Made by a program: the position numbers and the translations under genes. 64,000 nucleotides of DNA from Pseudeuparius sepicola (taxonomy: Eukaryota > Arthropoda > Insecta > Coleoptera > Anthribidae): positions 44,887,223 to 44,951,222 of the forward strand of contig OY987303.1 in assembly GCA_963920635.1 (NCBI GenBank), read 5' to 3'. How positions within the stretch are numbered: position 1 is the first letter of the stretch; every line of letters begins with the position of its first letter. Shown here piece by piece: positions 24,754 to 37,021 of this stretch. The notes under the pieces are model-generated. The model worked only from the letters and a program-made list of their open reading frames with translations, was not told the DNA's origin and searched no databases.

Positions 24754-27700
24754 GGAACAATTGGGTTTCCAAATTTAATTACGTCTTCATGCCGAAAAGT
24801 CAATTTGTAAAACTCCTACATTGTGCTGTGTTTTAATCTAAATGTGTAAATTTAAGTATGTATTTTATTAAATTCTATATCGTACCTGTATAATTTTATA
24901 TATATTTAATAAAATATTATTATTAATTGTTTTGTATTTTCATTTAGTTTAGAATGTCTACTTATTTTAAAATAAATAAATATAATATCTCAATAATGTT
25001 TACCTAAACCGACCCTGCACCCCAGTAATATATTATACCTATATACAATGGGGTATTATCAGGTAGTTGATTTATTTCAGAAAGGTCAACGGTATACACA
25101 CTATACCTACCACCATGTACTTACCTACCACTTCTACATATATTTGAAAGACTAAACATTCGTATAAGATTTGCTGTCATGTAAATATACCTACACATGT
25201 TCCTACATTTAAACTAATTAATCAAAATGTATGTTAAATAGTTTTATAAATAGGAAAAACTCTCCAATATCCAATGGCTGAACCGAAAATTATCGATTTT
25301 TGTTTTAAACAAACAACAAAATTAGACCTATAAATTATCGACGCATATTAAATGAAAATGTTGATAAAATTTAGTGCTAACACAAAATGTAATGTAAATA
25401 ACCGTTACTCACCAAAATACAACTTCGTAAACTTCTGTTCGATAGAATGAACTTCTAATAATACACAATTAAAGCAGATTTACAAACATGTATCTTACGA
25501 CATTTCGTGAAGTGGAGTAAGACGACACAAAAAAACTCATAAATTTTGGCATGCTAAACTTTGCATTTCTTGGTAGTTTTCCAATACGGCGCCAAAAATT
25601 AGTTAGGTAGGTACATCCCAAAAATATAAATTGTCTTCTGGTAAAGACTCCTCTGAACTATTTCTGACTTTATAAATAGGTAAGCATTATTATGAAAATT
25701 GTATATAGGAAGGGCGAGACATAAATGTTAAAAGCAGAATTCCCGCACGGTGCTTTAGGTATAAGTACCTATATGGTGTTATGTAGGTATGGTAAGTATT
25801 GAACAACCTTCAAAAAAGTAGGTATTGCATTATATTAAGGTACAAACATTTTTTACACAAACTTAACTCATCAGTACGTGGTGTGTCCACATATAATAAT
25901 AGGCAAAATCAGAAAGTATCATAGAGATGGTACGGATACTCTAAATTAAAAAAAGTGCGGTTCAAACAGGCCGTATAGCAAAATACTGAACAATGAACAT
26001 TTTCCTATCTAAAGAAAGTATTTTCTTCGTGAGAATAAACTTCACAGGGTGGCCCAACGAAATCGTAACAAAGCCCATAACTGATAGAGTATTTTTTAAT
26101 TTTCGGAAAAACGCAATAACCTGACGATTTTTTCGTAAATTCTAGCTGCAACCCTCAAGAATTTTAAATGGGAAGACATCGTTGGAAAGTTCTTTCAATC
26201 AATTTTTCAAGAAGATATAGGGTGTAGAACTTTATAAAGAAAACTTTTTATAGAGAAATATTAAAAATCTTGAGTTCTGTAGTACCTAAGTATGACAAAC
26301 AGATCATTCTATTAATTTCTATAAAGTGATTTCACCCTTTTCATCTACATAGTCTAAAAATATCATCTAAATACTATTATTAAAATTTTGTGTAAAAAGT
26401 GTGTATTTCTCCACATATCTCCGCCACTGCCACTGACAGGTAGGTACCTACTTATTTATTTAGTAATAAATTATGCTGCTGCTTGAGAAATAACAGTGGG
26501 TAGGTATACCAGATTTTATTACAATCGGTTTTAAAAATAACTCTATAGGTATAGGAAAAACTGACCAGTTGAAATTAAACCTGAAATAGAACAAGTACAG
26601 ACCTCGGAGCGCCACCAACTTGAGGAGTGCCCAGTTGTGGCCGTGCTGAAACAACGGCAGGCTTACAAGCGCCTATACACAATACTCCATTTATTAAAGC
26701 CTGTTTTACAAATAACAATTTTCGTCTAACAAATCCCCCAATAAATCTTACCATTTAATTTTGTGTCATTTGTGGGCAAAACTAATCGATACTTTATCAG
26801 AATTTAAAATAATGCCACGGTTTAATGGATGTTCTCGTAGTACCCACCGAAAAATGTGCCCATTTTATTGTAGCGAGCCGTGTCCTCGAATCCTGTACCT
26901 TCATGTTTTAGGTATTTCTTTCCCACAAACTACATTGGAACTTTTGGAAATTTCTTGCGAGATATCGGTATATCTACATTTTTAAAATTTTTCTAGTATG
27001 CATTAAAGCTATAAATAAAAAAAAATGTAAGCGTTAAGAGAGCACACAACAAACCATGGCTTTTCCAAATTCTGATAAACTAGGTTTAAAGCAATCAGTT
27101 TTGTCCACAAATTTCATTAAAAAAAAAAATTCGGTAACTCTTGAAACAAAAAAGTTACTTACATGCCGAAGAAATTTCGGCGATTTTCGGAATTTTGAAA
27201 AATATCTCGAAAAGTAGGCCATGGATCTCAAGTGTATATTTACGCAAAGTTAGATCATCAAAAAAGCAATATTTTTTTCAAATAAAGTTTCCAGAAAAAT
27301 GCATTTGTCAAGAATTTCTCGAGTGGCCCTTCTCAAATAGACACCCTGTATTTTTGTCTTTAACTTTTCGAGAACACCCTGTATATAAATTCGGAAGCTA
27401 GATTCGGATTCTCCAGAGAAAACTGCATCACCCTGGTTTTAAACTGGTCTTTTCATTTAAAAAACTAAGGATATAATCGGACTTTAATTGAGACACCTAA
27501 TATAGGTACCCTGAAAAAGTTTTTCTTTTGCTATGTGAAAAACACAATTCTATTATACTTAGAAAAATAGTTATTTGTGTACCTAACTAGTGCAAAAAGT
27601 ACAGCTCGAGACGCAGTCGAGGTAAGTGATGGACAAACTTCATTTCCAGTATTTTTTTTGAATTTTGTTTTCTTCATTGCCTGTCAAGGTCTCAGGTTCT

Positions 27701-27840
27701 TCACTTAAAACTCTTTTTCGGGTTGTAGTGAAGTTTCCGGTCCTGGTACTTGGTTCACTTTCCAGAATTTGAGCAGCTACCTATTTCAGTTTTTTTTTTA
27801 GAAATTGAAATTTTACTAAAAGTATTTATACCAACATATA
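24754..27840. other. Intergenic, no gene seen
   Basis: AT-rich sequence with TAGGTACCTA-like words and stray transposon ends: CACAGGGTGGCCCAACGAAA (26044) and ACACCCTGTAT (27341, 27373). Small ORFs here have no recognisable motif. Confidence 0.5.
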
Positions 27841-28074
27841 TACCGTACTTTCACCGTTTTAGTAGACGTGTATTCGGCTAGGTTCGTCAGTCGTTGGCGG
27901 GGGGCGGGGCGTGTTTTTTGCTCGCAAAACTCGACTGATAACGTCGATGGAGGAAGGTAAAGATTAGTTTCCTAATGCGAAATACCGACTGACTCAATAC
28001 TCTTCGGAAGAAGATGGAGCCACCGTCGAATACTTCTCGGCGCGGTGGGGGAAACGAGGCTTCCCAGTCCGACA

Positions 28075-28225
28075 CGGTTGTTCGGTAGATGGCGCACTTG
28101 CACCATCCTCGGATTACGTCTCGGCGTTGAGGTGGAAAAGAGGCTTCTGTCCGGTAGATGGCGCACTGCGCACTTGTAAATGCGGCTTCCCAAGACGAAC
28201 TTTTGTTTGGCAGATGGCGCGCTTC
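28075..28225 (+). repeat. Three copies of CGGTAGATGGCGCACTT
   Basis: GTTCGGTAGATGGCGCACTT (28079), TCCGGTAGATGGCGCACTGC (28153) and TTTGGCAGATGGCGCGCTTC (28205) recur in GC-rich sequence. A 184-codon minus-strand ORF (27887-28441) runs through them but reads the repeats as repeated peptide and has no domain; I do not call it a gene. Confidence 0.6.
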
Positions 28226-28588
28226 ACGGCTTGCTAAATCTGTTGATTTGACCTTGGTTGTTTGCGTTTTTTGTGCTGGTACGAATGAGTCATCGCCATC
28301 GATCGTCGGCTGGAAGATATATTTTAGATTTTCTATTCCAGCGTTCGATTCGAGTCGCCCGGCCGCGGCCCCGCCCCCCTCTTTGCCTATGGAGGCGGTT
28401 TTTTTAAAGTAGCGAGTAACGTTATTAATTGTTAATGACAAATTTCTCGAGTCTCCTTAAAATAATCTTTTTATAATGGAGTTATAACGTTGATTGATTC
28501 CTTCCTCCATCGACGGTTATAATATTCATATACAACAAGGTGACCAACTCCTGGCTGACGAAAACCGGGACAGTAGTTAGGTACCTAG

Positions 28589-29463
28589 CCAGGGGCAGAT
28601 GGGACCACCGGGACACCGGGCAAATGTCCGGTGGGCCGGTCATTCGAAGAGCCCCGGAGGGCCGCAGGCTCGAAGGCTCATCGGCCATCGCATCTTAAAT
28701 TTTAAGACAGTCTTAACTACTTGACAAAACAAAAGGCAATCATTGTTACAATAACTGTTGTAAGTAGGTAGTTAATTTAAGATAGGACGGTGCAACTGGC
28801 CATAATTAATTATTTTTGTTTTGTTATTTTTTGTTCTATTATTTCTTTACGTGTTTTACGGAAACGTAGAAGGGCCACACCATTATTTTATTTTTATTGA
28901 ACGCGAAATTTCGACTTTGAGTCGCAGTCCGACTTTGAAGTCGAAATGCCGATTTTGAACTCAAAATTTTGACTTTGAACTTCGGCTTTGAAAGTTGGAA
29001 GTTCATAAAGTCGAAACTTCGAGTTCAATGTCGGAATTTCGAGTTCAAAGTCGGATTTCGAATTTCAAAGTCGAAATTTCGAGTTAAAAGTGAGAATTTC
29101 GACTTTATAAAGTCGGAATTTTGACTTCAAAGTTGGCCTTCGACTTTAAAAGTCAGAATTTCGAATTCAATAAAAACAAAATAACGGTGTGGTCCTTCTA
29201 CGCTTCTGAATGTTTTGTTATTTTTATATCTTTATATTTAGAGAAAAAAGTTTTATTTGTTTTACGAGAGTTATGATTTTATTTATGTTTTCATAAAACA
29301 TGTATATTTTGTTTTATTAAAAAATTACATTATCTACATTGTTTTTTTAAATTGTTATTATAATAATAATTAAGAAAGGAAAAATCTAAAGCCAAATGAG
29401 ATGTTTAGGGGCCGCTTGAAAGACAAATACCCGGGCTGGTTAGGTAAAGCCCATCCGCCCCTG
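28589..29463. mobile_element. hAT-like element, CAGGGGC ends, 8-bp TSD
   Basis: CAGGGGCAGATGGGACC pairs with the inverse of CAGGGGCGGATGGGCTTTAC. A perfect duplication TACCTAGC borders it (28581-28588, 29464-29471). CAGGGGC ends and 8-bp duplications are standard for hAT. No transposase; the interior is taken up by 28865-29206. Confidence 0.88.
28865..29206. mobile_element. Inverted-repeat element filled with AAAGTCGAAATTTCG repeats
   Basis: CGTAGAAGGGCCACACCATT pairs with the inverse at 29186-29206. The interior (28900-29165) is a degenerate array of GACTTTGAA/TTCAAAGTC and GAAATTTCGA, about 12-24 bp per unit, each nearly self-complementary. Confidence 0.8.
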
Positions 29464-31870
29464 TACCTAGCTATTTTTTACCTATAATATGCAACTGTCA
29501 AGTTTTGTAGTTTAATCAACTTATGATTTTGTTAGAATTGATCTAGTTCATGCTTTTAACCAATAAATACCACCCAAGGAAAAAAAAAGAATTTGTGATC
29601 AAGTAATATAACAAAAATAAAATTTAACACAAAGCCACAGCCACATAAATTAAAAAAAAACAAATACTGGCTGTTTACAATATACAGGGTGGCCCAGGAT
29701 AAGTGAGCCAATATGTGTAAAAGAAAAAAATTTTCGCGTTTAAATTTGATTGTTTGTGGGTCTGATTTGCTTGACTAATGACTGGAAACTAATTTTTAGC
29801 ATATTTTCGTTTTTGAAAAATCAAGATGGCGTCGACAGGGACCATTTATTTATTTTCATTGTAGGTGAAGTGCCTTTTCCTTTAAAGATAACAAAAAATT
29901 TCATTAAGAAAAGTTGTTCCCAATTAAAATTACCCCAGGGTACCAAATTTTGGAAAGATCGGCCTACTTTGTTTTCCCACTATTTTTTCTAAGGCGCTAA
30001 AGAAAAAATGAAAAAATTAAGCAGGCTGATTGTCTCAAAATTTGGTACACGGCAAAAGTTTTAATTCTAAACAACTTTTTCTCATAAAATTTTTCGATAC
30101 CTTGTATTTAGAAGCCACTTTTAGCGCGTTAGAAAAACAAAGTAGGTAAGCCCATCTTTCCAAAATTTGGTACCAGGTGGTAACTTTTAATTGGGTTTTA
30201 ACAAATTACATAGGGTCTTCGGCTCTCTTGAGGGCATGAACATTTTTGTCGATTTGAAGTTTTTTTAGCACAGCGCGAAAAATTGGGCATGGAGGCCCAT
30301 TTCTTTTTTAACGTCACCTGGCTGCCCAAAATTGCCATATTTTATTTTCTTATCTATTTTCTGTGCGGCCTAAAATAACCGAGAAAATCGCTTAATAAGA
30401 AATAAACAAAAAATGCATAGCTTCAAGAGAGCCGAACATCCTGTGTAATTTTCTGAAACTATCTGAGTACCCAGTTGCATAAAGCTTCTTAGTGCCATCA
30501 ATTTTCAATATGATAGTTTTCCTCTATCTCTTAAAATAAATATGCTATACATCAAATTGTTTTGCTCAATTTGATGTATTTTTTATATTACGCGTCAAGT
30601 TGGCTATGGCTGCCGATTTCTTTTGCAGCACCACTTAGCTGTCCCAAATTGCCACATTTTTGTTTCTTCGCGATTTTTTATTGTAGGGCGCAAAATAAGT
30701 GAGAAAATCGCGGTGGTATAGTTCTAAAATAATCATCCTGTATATAAAAAATAAGTTGATCAGTTATATAAAATTTATAAAAATATTACAAAAAGTAAAG
30801 TATGAAACAAACATTTAAAAAAAACTATAAGTTTTAAATACAGGGTGGACCAACGTTTGGCGCCCTGCCAGAGGGGTCACCCATGGGGGCCCTGGTTATG
30901 ATGTATGTAGGATATGATGTATTCATATCTAAATAGATGTAAATTCTTTGCCTTGACTGTCACCAAATCCAAAGGTAACTCAATTTAGAAAGAGAAAAAT
31001 ATTTCTAAAATTTTAGTTGAAATGTGCATACGGGCAAACTTTTGAAGTCGGTTTTAATTTTTTCGTTAAAGTTTTGTTATACTATTTATGCTGTAAACCG
31101 TTGATTGAATCTTCCATCGACGTCTAAACCAAATTTTCTGTATGAATGACAACTATATAAATTTAGCTAGACATCATATTTTTTATGCTTAGGTATGTCA
31201 GTGTTAATACTTATGCTTATGAAATATTGTGTATAATAAACGATATGCTTTACTAGGTATGCTACTTCAGTACCTATATCACATAGATAATCGAATAACA
31301 AAACATGAAGATAATATTATAGGTATATTCCGTTGTTTGAGAATCGACGATATAAACTTTGATTATATACCTATTATAAACAAGGATTAAAGGTATCAAA
31401 GCGTTGATGTAGAACTTTGGAGAATAGATACGTCGTTGTTCCCTTCCTCCATCGGCTGCGAATATGAAAAAATACTAAGAGATACTTTTTGTTAAACATT
31501 TTTCTGAAGTAATAAATTCTAATAGCACCCTGTATCTCCGCAACTGTGAGCCTCAGAAGCTTCATTTCAACCTTAAGTTTGACGGCTCATCCGGTCATGT
31601 GACACGCCAAGTTTGAAGAAACTATCTCGTATAATTCTAGAGATACTAAAAAATACGTGTATTTTTCTCTAAACTTCTATGATCTGTATAAAAAAAAAAC
31701 TAAGGCCCGTAGAAGAAAATAATATATGAAGAAGTGCCCTTATTTTGACTCCAAGAATACGTGGTTTCATTTTTGACCATCAGTTCAGTTACACCCTGTA
31801 TACAGTGTCTTAGACTATTTTACGGTATAACTTTCCAATACCGCCCTGTTTTCGAGATAATAATAATAAT
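29464..31870. other. Repeat-rich stretch, no gene seen
   Basis: TACAGGGTGGCCCAGGATAA (29681) and TACAGGGTGGACCAACGTTT (30840) are TA-type transposon ends. Segments near 29880-30250 and 30600-30740 repeat each other loosely (CAAAATTTGGTACC; GCGCAAAATAA.TGAGAAAATCG). No protein. Confidence 0.5.
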
Positions 31871-32434
31871 GACAGAAAGTTGGACACAAATGGGAATTTT
31901 CTTTATTTGAAGTTTCTCAAAACAAATTATTCTTGATAAAAGTTGGTGCTTGTGCTTGAACTCAAAATCGACCTGTAAAAATTTTATAATTTCTATTCGT
32001 ATACAGGGAAGGTTGAAAAATATTAAAATTCCTCAAGAGTAAAGTACCCTTATTTTTAGAACTACAGCAGTATAGCACTAAGAAAAGTTGTTTGGAATCC
32101 CAAGAAAATGTCAAATATGAATTCACAGCCACCTATTCAAAAGAAGAAGAAAAATCACACTTTCGCATTTTTTTTCACTGTATAATATATAATATTAATA
32201 TTCACATCTTCAAGCACGACAGTACGATACCAACGATTTTTATTTACGTTCAACTAGCATCTTAAAAATACTTAATAACTGAAACTTCTGCAAAGTTTGT
32301 CGTTTTTTTGTGTCCAGGTAAAATACTACTACAATTTCAAACATAACTTAGCAACTAATTTGTGGAACACAAAAATATTTTAATAGAGCAATAATTTAAG
32401 TTATTTAATAAATGACAATTCAACAATAAAAATA
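31871..32434 (+). mobile_element. Truncated copy of the 20759-21669 element
   Basis: GACAGAAAGTTGGACACAAA through CAATTCAACAATAAAAAT matches the left two thirds of that element. Its left tip and right arm are missing. Confidence 0.8.
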
Positions 32435-32544
32435 TCACAACAAAAAAATTATTACGAGAATAAACATTTCAGTGACTACTCTACATGTGACCCTTCCTTC
32501 GCTTCCTTTCGCCTTCAACCAGCGACTATCCCACTAGGCAATAT

Positions 32545-33046
32545 AACAAATTTTTGAGGTAATTATGGAACGTAGTGTATGCACCGCCCGATTTTCTTGA
32601 AATTTTGGCTACCCACCTATTTTCGAGGTCCCTGACCAAGAATCTAACCTCAGTTTTTTGAGGCCGGACGTAGTTTCCGAGAAAATGAATTTTCAAATTT
32701 CCTTTTGACACCCGACACCCCATTTTTCACGGCGACATTTGTGGTTATAATCTAGATAAATTTTTAGTGTACGCAGCTTAAACTGATCACCACCCTATGC
32801 TGCAGAAGGCGCAAAATATGGTGGTGATCAATTTGAGCTAAATTCATCTCGATTATAACCAAATATTACCGTGAAAAAGTGGGTCGTCAAAAGGAAATTT
32901 GAAAATTCATTTTCTCGGAAACTATGTCCGACCTCAAAACACTGAGGTCAGATTCGTATTCAGGGACCTCGAAAATAGGGGGGTAGCCAAAATTTCAAGA
33001 AAATCGGGCGGTGCATACACTATGCTCCATAATTACGATTTTTGAA
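32545..33046. mobile_element. Palindromic MITE, about 500 bp
   Basis: GGTAATTATGGAACGTAGTG with TGCACCGCCCGATTTTCTTG (32557-32602) pairs with 32996-33036. Arms continue past CGAGGTCCCTGA and GGTGTC. The centre has GATCACCACC/GGTGGTGATC. No ORF. Confidence 0.8.
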
Positions 33047-33534
33047 TACGCTTCTTCAATGTTTGAATACGATTTTGCAGACTTCTAAGCTTCACAACTC
33101 ACAACGCTTTCGGCTACGGCTTTTTCAACCTGTCCAAGTTCAATTTTTTGTTTTTTTTTTTATTGGGGACCTTCCCTACGACTCGTGCTCGATTTGGACA
33201 AATAACTTGGGCAACCTGGTAACTTACAAGGTATTGCACCTAAAAAGTAAGTATATTTTGTAAAAATATAATGAAATTAACTAGCCATGAAAATTTAAAA
33301 CCTTTAGCCACAGAATAGCCACTTACGGTGGCTATTCTGTGCTTTAGCTAAACGTGGAATTTTTAAAGGTGCACGTAAAGTTTCACCAGTCGATTCTACA
33401 ACACACCGTTGATTGAGGACCATCGACGAACACACGTAGTCTCCCTTTCAATGTCTTGTGTTAAAAGTGTTGTTCACAGACCTACAATAACCCGAAGCTT
33501 TATGAAAAATATATAAAAATGTAACATATAACTT

Positions 33535-33662
33535 ACCTTAGAATGTTTCTTGACTACAAAGTCAGCCCTTTTTATGGCCTGCACCCATTTTGCCCTCAAA
33601 ACCGGATCCTTAGGAAAGGCAAAAACTGACACTTTTGGCTTTGGCTCGGTTAGGTTAGGCAA
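33535..33662 (-). pseudogene. THAP zinc-finger exon (partial)
   Basis: Minus strand: VSVFAFPKDPVLRAKWVQAI followed by KRADFVVKKHSK, then donor GTAAGT. This is the middle of a THAP DNA-binding domain (FHRFPKDP.LR..W..AI.R.NF.P...S.VC..HF), and the exon border before VC is usual for the family. The N-terminal Cys pair and the following C..H are not next to it and I did not find them. THAP domains occur in P-type transposases and host factors. Its position inside the 27.8-34.6 kb element favours a transposase relic or a captured exon. Confidence 0.6.
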
Positions 33663-33773
33663 TTTGGGCGTCGATTAATTCGTTCCTTCATCGACGAATT
33701 TGGGACACAACACTTCTCGGGCATGGCTGAGAAAACACAAGAAAACACCCATTTTGATATTATACATACAACC

Positions 33774-33818
33774 AGAGACTTGCCTTGATGGCAAGACTTG
33801 CCTTGATGGCAAGTCTCT
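33774..33818. repeat. Short tandem hairpin GACTTGCCTTGATGGCAA
   Basis: Two direct copies of GACTTGCCTTGATGGCAA sit in a 45-bp palindrome bounded by AGAGACTTGCC and GGCAAGTCTCT. Confidence 0.85.
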
Positions 33819-34841
33819 GTATACAACAAAACACACTTTCACTTCCTAACCTCCGTATTTAGGTATCCTTTATCTGATGGCTCAAAACATGAAATGTTTT
33901 TGATAGGCACACACTAATTATTGGACTAGAACACCACTGGTCCTCTGCACACTACTGTATCCACCAAATACACGTAATAACAATCACAGATTACCCAGTA
34001 ACGATAATATAAGTGGAAATAAGTCATAGATAAAGGATTTATATAAATAAGTAAACGAGGAAAACGAGGAACAGATACAGATCAAAAACAAAAACAGCTG
34101 GACGTCGTCGCGTCGGACGACAGTAGTTGTATGGCCTTGTCCATAGGTGGCGGTGCGCTGACCGCGTAGTTTTCTGCGCTCTTCCGTCGTCGATGGAGTG
34201 ACCTTTTGCCCGAACCGTTGATTGAAGATTCCTTTCTCCATCGACTGACTCGAATGGTGGTTTCGGAATTTGGCGCCACCGTACGGACGCGTGTCGGTGA
34301 AATGTAAGGGAACGAGACAGAAACATTTAGTAACAAGTGGGAATGTGACAGACAGACCATAAGGATCATATTCGCATGCCACCCTAAGGGAGGATATCTT
34401 CCCCTTCTTCAATCAACGCTGATAAGCGGTGCGGGACTACTGTGTACTCCCCCCGCCAACGACTGACAAACCTAGCTGGACTCACATCGACGCGCGGCCT
34501 ATTCCCCTATGTCTACCAAAACGGTGAAAGTACGGTATAAAGAATTTAGTGTGACTGGTAGATGAAGGGATGCATTTTTGCGATACATTTCAACAAAATA
34601 AAACTTTTAATTTTACCGCTTATTACAAAATAATGATCGTGATTTGTTTGTCTTGCTATCGGGCATTTTCAAAGTTATGATAGAATCCATGTCGTTAGTA
34701 TCATTTTAATGGTAATTTCTGTAACTCGTCTCTGCGGCATGCTCCTGCAATGCCAAGTACCAATGACGTCTAGGTTTTGACGTCATTGCCAAATACAATG
34801 CAACTATCTATAACAATACACATGTAAGTAGGTATAAAGTT

Positions 34842-35215
34842 AAAAATCGGCCAAGTGCGAGTCGAACTTGCACACGAAGGGTTTCGTACCACAGTACAAT
34901 ATTTAACACTACATATTTAAAAAAAATACTTTAGTCAAAAATAATAAAAAAAAGAAATAAAAAAAGTTTGCCCCAGAGCGTGGTTTCGACCGCCGCACAT
35001 CTGGGTTATGAACTCAGCGCGCTTCCACTGCGCTACTTCGCTGTTTGAGAAATATTAGTTAGAAGTGTCATCATTGTTAACAAAAATCAAAACAACTATT
35101 ATATTCCCTTTATTTTACTTTTATTATTTGTTGTTATAGCGGCCATACACACTCTGTGAAAATTTCAAGTGTCTACCTATTACGATTTAAAAGATACAGC
35201 CGTATAATAAGGCAT
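34842..35215 (+). repeat. Dispersed CGGCCAAGTGCGAGTCG repeat (SINE/LINE 3' type)
   Basis: AAAATCGGCCAAGTGCGAGT is followed by CACGAAGGGTTTCGTACCA, and after the tRNA-like insert by TTTGTTGTTATAGCGGCCAT and GTGAAAATTTCAAGTGTCTA. I recognise this order from an abundant lepidopteran repeat. It is diverged and lacks its usual end. Confidence 0.7.
34969..35044 (-). other. tRNA-like module (Met-like), inside a SINE-like repeat
   Basis: Minus strand: TAGCGCAGTGGAAGCGC is a good A box/D arm, GGCGGTCGAAACC a B box, and the loop TTCATAA would carry anticodon CAT. The acceptor ends do not pair and the anticodon stem has a mismatch, so it is a relic. It lies between 34842-34911 and 35104-35215, two parts of a known insect repeat. 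Confidence 0.5.
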
Positions 35216-36156
35216 AGTTGGTGTCCCGTGGGGTTTTCTAAAAAGATTTTACATAAAAATACAGCGCGCCCGTACCTGAAAAAATTAACATATGGAATAA
35301 CATATGAGCCTCTGAGCCCTCAAAGTGCAAAATCGGTACGAAATTTGGAAATTCTCCACACCAAAACAATACCAAATGTCAATCGATGTTTACGAATAAG
35401 TATCGGGGGGCGGGGCTTGCGCGTCGGCCACGATGTATACAGTATGATCCCGGGGACCTCGCCAAATCGCTAAAAGAATGACAAAAAAATTCAAAAATGA
35501 AATTTGATTTTCTGCGATTAAAAATTTCACCGCAGGTGAATTCAACCAGAAAAGTCAATTAGTCCAGCAGACTTTGAAAATATCGAATTGAGATTCATGA
35601 AAACTCTTGTAAAAACCCGAAAGGTGGCAAGAGCAAAGAGAAAAAACTAACTCGAATTAAGAAATCATTGGCTAATTCACAAATCGACAATGTACTAAAT
35701 CAACCTTCTGGTTCAAAGTTTCAAAGACAACCAATCTATCCCCTTATATCCCTTTCTACTTAAACAGATCTCAGATATCATATATGGCGGCCACCCTTAA
35801 ATAAATGATGGTAAGTTAATATTTTATATCTTTGGAAATTCAAATGTCAATAAATCCTTTTATTAAAAATGTTTGCCTTATGTTACAAAGTCTGCCTGCC
35901 CGGGTTGAATACCGTTGCAAACTCTGCATAAAGTTATTTTCCTGAGAAGTGAGGAATTTAAGGACCCACAGATATAGGGTGATTCATTGGGAATGGGAAA
36001 TCCCAAAACTGGGGGTATGGGAGGACAAAATATGGCGATTGAGCCGAACGTTGCTTAGACAAATGTTGTTTGTTTGAGAGACACAGGGCGTTTAAGTTTT
36101 TTTAAAAATTGAATTATGGATCTATCTATCTGAATCAGCCGAAGACGTCAATTTCT
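35216..36156. other. Intergenic, no gene seen
   Basis: A 105-codon ORF (35156-35473) continues from the dispersed repeat and has no domain. ATTGGGAATGGGAAATCCC (35986) pairs loosely with GGAATTTCCCATTGCTG (36583-36599), suggesting an element around 36157-36566. Confidence 0.4.
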
Positions 36157-36566
36157 GCATAATCTAAAAACGCTCTTTAAAATTATACACTAGAAATGGC
36201 ATTTCTTAATTTGGTAATACAAGCTTGGCAGCATTGTTCTGGGTGCCTCCAGGGGCGTATTTAGCATGTCTGGCAGAAATGTCAGATAACTTGTGACAGA
36301 TGCCTAACTTTAACCTTGATATGCTGTGGCTCTAACCTAACTTTAATCACAGAAACTATAACTATAGCCTTTTTTAATGTTAATTTCTATCTACTCAAAT
36401 TTAGGATTCGTGTGCGTAAAACGTAAATTCTGTTGATTACGGCCCTGTCCCCCGTCACCTATCAATACCATCAATATGGCCGGCGCTTAGGGAATTCTAG
36501 GGACATAAAATATTTACCTGTCACAATCTACTAGTGTACAATTAAAGAGCGTTTTTTAGATTATCT
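36157..36566. mobile_element. Inverted-repeat element, 36-bp arms
   Basis: ATAATCTAAAAACGCTCTTT...ACACTAG (36158-36193) pairs with CTAGTGTACAATTAAAGAGC...AGATTAT (36531-36565). Confidence 0.6.
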
Positions 36567-36787
36567 CACACATATCCCGTTTCGGAATTTCCCATTGCTG
36601 GTAAATCATTGCTGCTAGTGCTGCTTCTGATGGCTTGTCTTGTCTTGATCAATTAAATATTTGCCGTGGTATAAAAAGGGCTGACGGACGAAGGCTTTAT
36701 GCAAGTCTGTGCCTGTCCAGCGGGTTCGGTAGCCGATCTCATTTAGAATCTCACATAATATATATTATCCAATTTTTATTCAAACTA

Positions 36788-36952
36788 TAGCCTGATGGTT
36801 CATACAGCTTCTTTATCTTTTAATTTTACTTTATCTTTAAAAAATAACCAAGGGCATTTGTCCCTTGATTTGAACTGACCAATGACACTTAATATTTCTT
36901 AAAGATAAAGTAAAATTAAAAGATAAATAAGTAGCTGTATGAACCAGGCTTA
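36788..36952. mobile_element. Palindromic MITE, 165 bp
   Basis: AGCCTGATGGTTCATACAGC...TTTACTTTATCTTTA pairs with TAAAGATAAAGTAAAATTAA...GTATGAACCAGGCT around a 55-bp spacer. Confidence 0.8.
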
Positions 36953-37021
36953 ATTTCGCGAAAAGTTTTGTGTACCTATATCGTTCAAAGCTCAGGGAAC
37001 TGGGATGAGTACAGAACATTC

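Larger units (their letters stand above)
27841..34556. mobile_element. Possible 6.7-kb element, TACCGTACTTTCACCG ends
   Basis: TACCGTACTTTCACCGTTTT (27841) is mirrored at 34516-34536. Inside both ends the CGCCAACGACTGAC.AACCTAG block recurs (27881-27905, 34453-34478). The same tips bound a 170-bp MITE at 38730. The interior carries about eight copies of a CGTTGATTGA...CATCGACG motif, a THAP exon, a hAT element and several small palindromes. The two ends could instead belong to two solo MITEs. Confidence 0.45.

Noticed and set aside
27887..28441. 184-codon minus-strand ORF as a gene
   Set aside because: It translates GC-rich repeat copies (AIYRT and RHLPN repeated) and transposon terminal sequence, with no domain and no splice or start support.
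33984..34412. 142-codon minus-strand ORF near the THAP exon as its N-terminus
   Set aside because: It lacks the THAP Cys pair and overlaps two other open frames. I could not link it in phase to the THAP exon.
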